A stretch of 14,291 nucleotides of DNA from an uncultured Collinsella sp. (GTDB lineage: Bacteria > Actinomycetota > Coriobacteriia > Coriobacteriales > Coriobacteriaceae): assembly GCA_900548565.1 (NCBI GenBank), contig URKV01000039.1:1-14291 (forward strand), given 5' to 3'. Below the pieces are notes generated by a model, which saw nothing but the letters and a program-made list of their open reading frames with translations, made no database searches and was not told where the DNA came from. Positions 13,298-14,291 of this stretch are shown here, one piece after another (positions within the stretch are counted from its first letter, which is position 1; each line of letters opens with the position of its first letter). The position numbers and the translations under genes are program-made.

Positions 13298-13468
13298 CTA
13301 ATTTGCAAAGAAGTGACGCACCATGCACTTGGCACCCAACGTCTCCCTCCGGATGTTGCCCTGCGAACCGTCAATCCAAGCCTTCAGGCTCATAGGGACG
13401 TCCTCGACCTTTGCAGCATCGAGCTCGGGCGCGAGGGCAAGTAAAGCATGCGCGATGACATTGAACAT
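13298..13468 (-). CDS. Hypothetical small protein (56 aa)
   Basis: I do not recognise this 56-residue protein. It begins MFNVIAHALLALAPELDAAK and ends with RHFFAN. Ribosome site GAGGAG lies 8 bases before the ATG at 13468, and the frame ends at TAG 13298. Third-codon positions are GC-rich like the neighbouring genes, which favours real coding. The first 15 residues are hydrophobic with helical character, then an acidic and basic mixed part follows; there is no cleavage site, long membrane segment or metal-binding motif, and a single cysteine (48). It lies between argG and argH on the same strand, after the argG terminator. It might be a separate small gene, a fragment of an old gene, or a leader affecting argH. 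Function unknown. Confidence 0.6.
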   Translation of the reverse strand: MFNVIAHALLALAPELDAAKVEDVPMSLKAWIDGSQGNIRRETLGAKCMVRHFFAN

Positions 13469-13518
13469 ATTGGATACTCCTCATATATATAGGCGCAAGG
13501 CCGACAAATTGATAGAAA

Positions 13519-13548
13519 GAGCCCCGCCAGACAACCCCGGCGGGGCTC
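13519..13548 (-). terminator. Terminator downstream of argG
   Basis: GAGCCCCGCC (13519-13528) pairs perfectly with GGCGGGGCTC (13539-13548) around a 10-base loop. On the minus strand it is followed by TTTCTATC, a weak T tract. It lies about 155 bases after the argG stop codon and before the small ORF. Confidence 0.7.
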
Positions 13549-13703
13549 GGACTCAGCCGCAAGCGCAGCGTCATATATGCGGGCGGAACGTAGGGGCCAC
13601 CGATGTTAAGAAGTGTCAGCAAGCATAACGAAAGGTAGGGACCCCGTGCGCCCGTTTTGTATCACGCGGATGGGCCGCGCGGATACCAAGGGAAGGAAAA
13701 GCC

Positions 13704-14277
13704 TTAAGCCTGAGCGGCGGCAGAGCTGGGACCCTGGACCTTTGCCCACGTCTTGAGCGACAGCGTATCGATCTCGATAAAGCCGGCGCTGGCCTTCTCG
13801 TCAAACGTGGTGTCGCGGTCGTAGGTAGCCAGACCGTAGTCGTAGAGGCTGAAGGGGCTCTTGCGGCCGACGACATGGCAGTTGCCCTTAAAGAACTTCA
13901 GACGGACAGTGCCGGTCACGAACTTCTGGGTATCGGCCATAAAGGCATCGAGCGCGTTTTTGAGCGGGCTGTACCACTGGCCGTTGTACACGGCGGTGGC
14001 CCAATCCTGCTCGAGCTTAATCTTGGTCTTGAGCAGGTCGCCCTCGACGCAGATGTCCTCGAGCGCCTTGTGGGCGGTGATGAGCGTCAGGGCGCCGGGA
14101 ACCTCGTAGCACTCGCGGCTCTTAAGGCCCACCAGGCGATCCTCGACCAGATCGAGACGGCCAAAGCCATTGTCGCCGGAGATTTTGTTGAGGGCGATGA
14201 CGATCTCGGAGAGTTTCATCTTCTTGCCGTCGACGGCGACGGGCTTGCCGGCCTCAAACTCAATCTCGGTGTAGGTC
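13704..14277 (-). CDS. argG: Argininosuccinate synthase, 3' part (cut by contig end)
   Basis: The C-terminal 190 residues of the enzyme that joins citrulline and aspartate using ATP, the step before ArgH. The frame is open to the end of native sequence, so the first half, including the ATP-binding P-loop, is missing. Family signatures are GDNGFGRLDLVEDRLVGLKS, the conserved RECYEVPGALTLI just after it, and DRDTTFDEKASAGFIEI toward the end. An internal ATG at 14219 is not the start, since the conserved sequence YTEIEFEAGKPVAVDGKK precedes it in frame. The upstream gene order cannot be seen. It reads toward argH and is followed by a small ORF and a terminator. Confidence 0.95.
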
Positions 14278-14291
14278 CTGTCTCTTATACA
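14278..14291 (-). other. Nextera mosaic-end adapter (assembly artefact)
   Basis: CTGTCTCTTATACA is the reverse complement of the first part of the Nextera mosaic end. It sits directly on the last codons of argG and is not biological. It marks the right contig end, matching the adapter at the left. Confidence 0.95.

Noticed and set aside
13371..13622. Minus-strand 83-codon ORF between argG and argH
   Set aside because: It crosses the terminator hairpin and overlaps the better-supported 56-codon ORF in another frame; no good ribosome site.
50..14277. Mobile element, prophage, CRISPR or defence system
   Set aside because: No transposase, integrase, phage gene, spaced direct-repeat array or known defence domain is present in any real frame.

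Overview
The window looks like one assembled contig from a GC-rich gut actinobacterium of the class Coriobacteriia, most likely Collinsella or a close relative. I infer this from the protein sequences, codon use and gene style; no database search was possible. Both ends carry Illumina Nextera adapter sequence (1-49 and 14278-14291), so the biological sequence runs from about 50 to 14277. It is a chromosomal housekeeping and metabolism region. I see no prophage, transposase, CRISPR array, toxin-antitoxin pair or defence island.

Layout from left to right. 50-2749: a truncated hairpin repeat, a short GGQ release-factor-like gene, xanthine phosphoribosyltransferase (xpt) with a strong terminator, and a DHA2-type MFS exporter behind an attenuator-like hairpin, all on the minus strand. 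2749-4032: O-acetylhomoserine sulfhydrylase (metY) on minus. 4264-4710: a cysteine-rich C_GCAxxG_C_C redox protein on plus, divergent from metY. 4778-5413: YigZ/IMPACT protein on minus. 5417-5728: an intergenic stretch with a long inverted repeat. 5729-6090: RNase P RNA (rnpB) on minus. 6416-7582: ribosomal protein S1 (rpsA, TTG start) on minus. 7898-8656: HAD hydrolase on plus. 8676-8742: a perfect 21-bp hairpin repeat between converging genes. 8749-10068: L-cysteine desulfidase/UPF0597 (cyuA-like) on minus, with a possible overlapping leader ORF. 10339-10806: rpiB-type sugar-phosphate isomerase on plus. 10958-11362: nucleoside diphosphate kinase on minus. 11749-13179: argH on minus. 13298-13468: an unrecognised 56-codon gene. 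13704-14277: the 3' part of argG, cut by the contig end.

How the genes fit together. argG and argH perform the last two steps of arginine synthesis, with a small ORF and a terminator between them. metY (sulfide fixation into homocysteine), cyuA (cysteine breakdown to sulfide, ammonia and pyruvate) and the Cys-rich protein give the region a sulfur and redox flavour, but they are not one operon. xpt and ndk serve nucleotide salvage. rpsA, rnpB and the release-factor-like protein serve translation and RNA processing. Most genes are single transcription units with their own terminators.

I found no clear new multi-gene system. The most interesting signals are regulatory or structural: the leader of the MFS gene, the cyuA/rpiB divergent region, the rpsA leader hairpin, the hairpin repeat family, the small ORF between argG and argH, and the inverted repeat beside rnpB.
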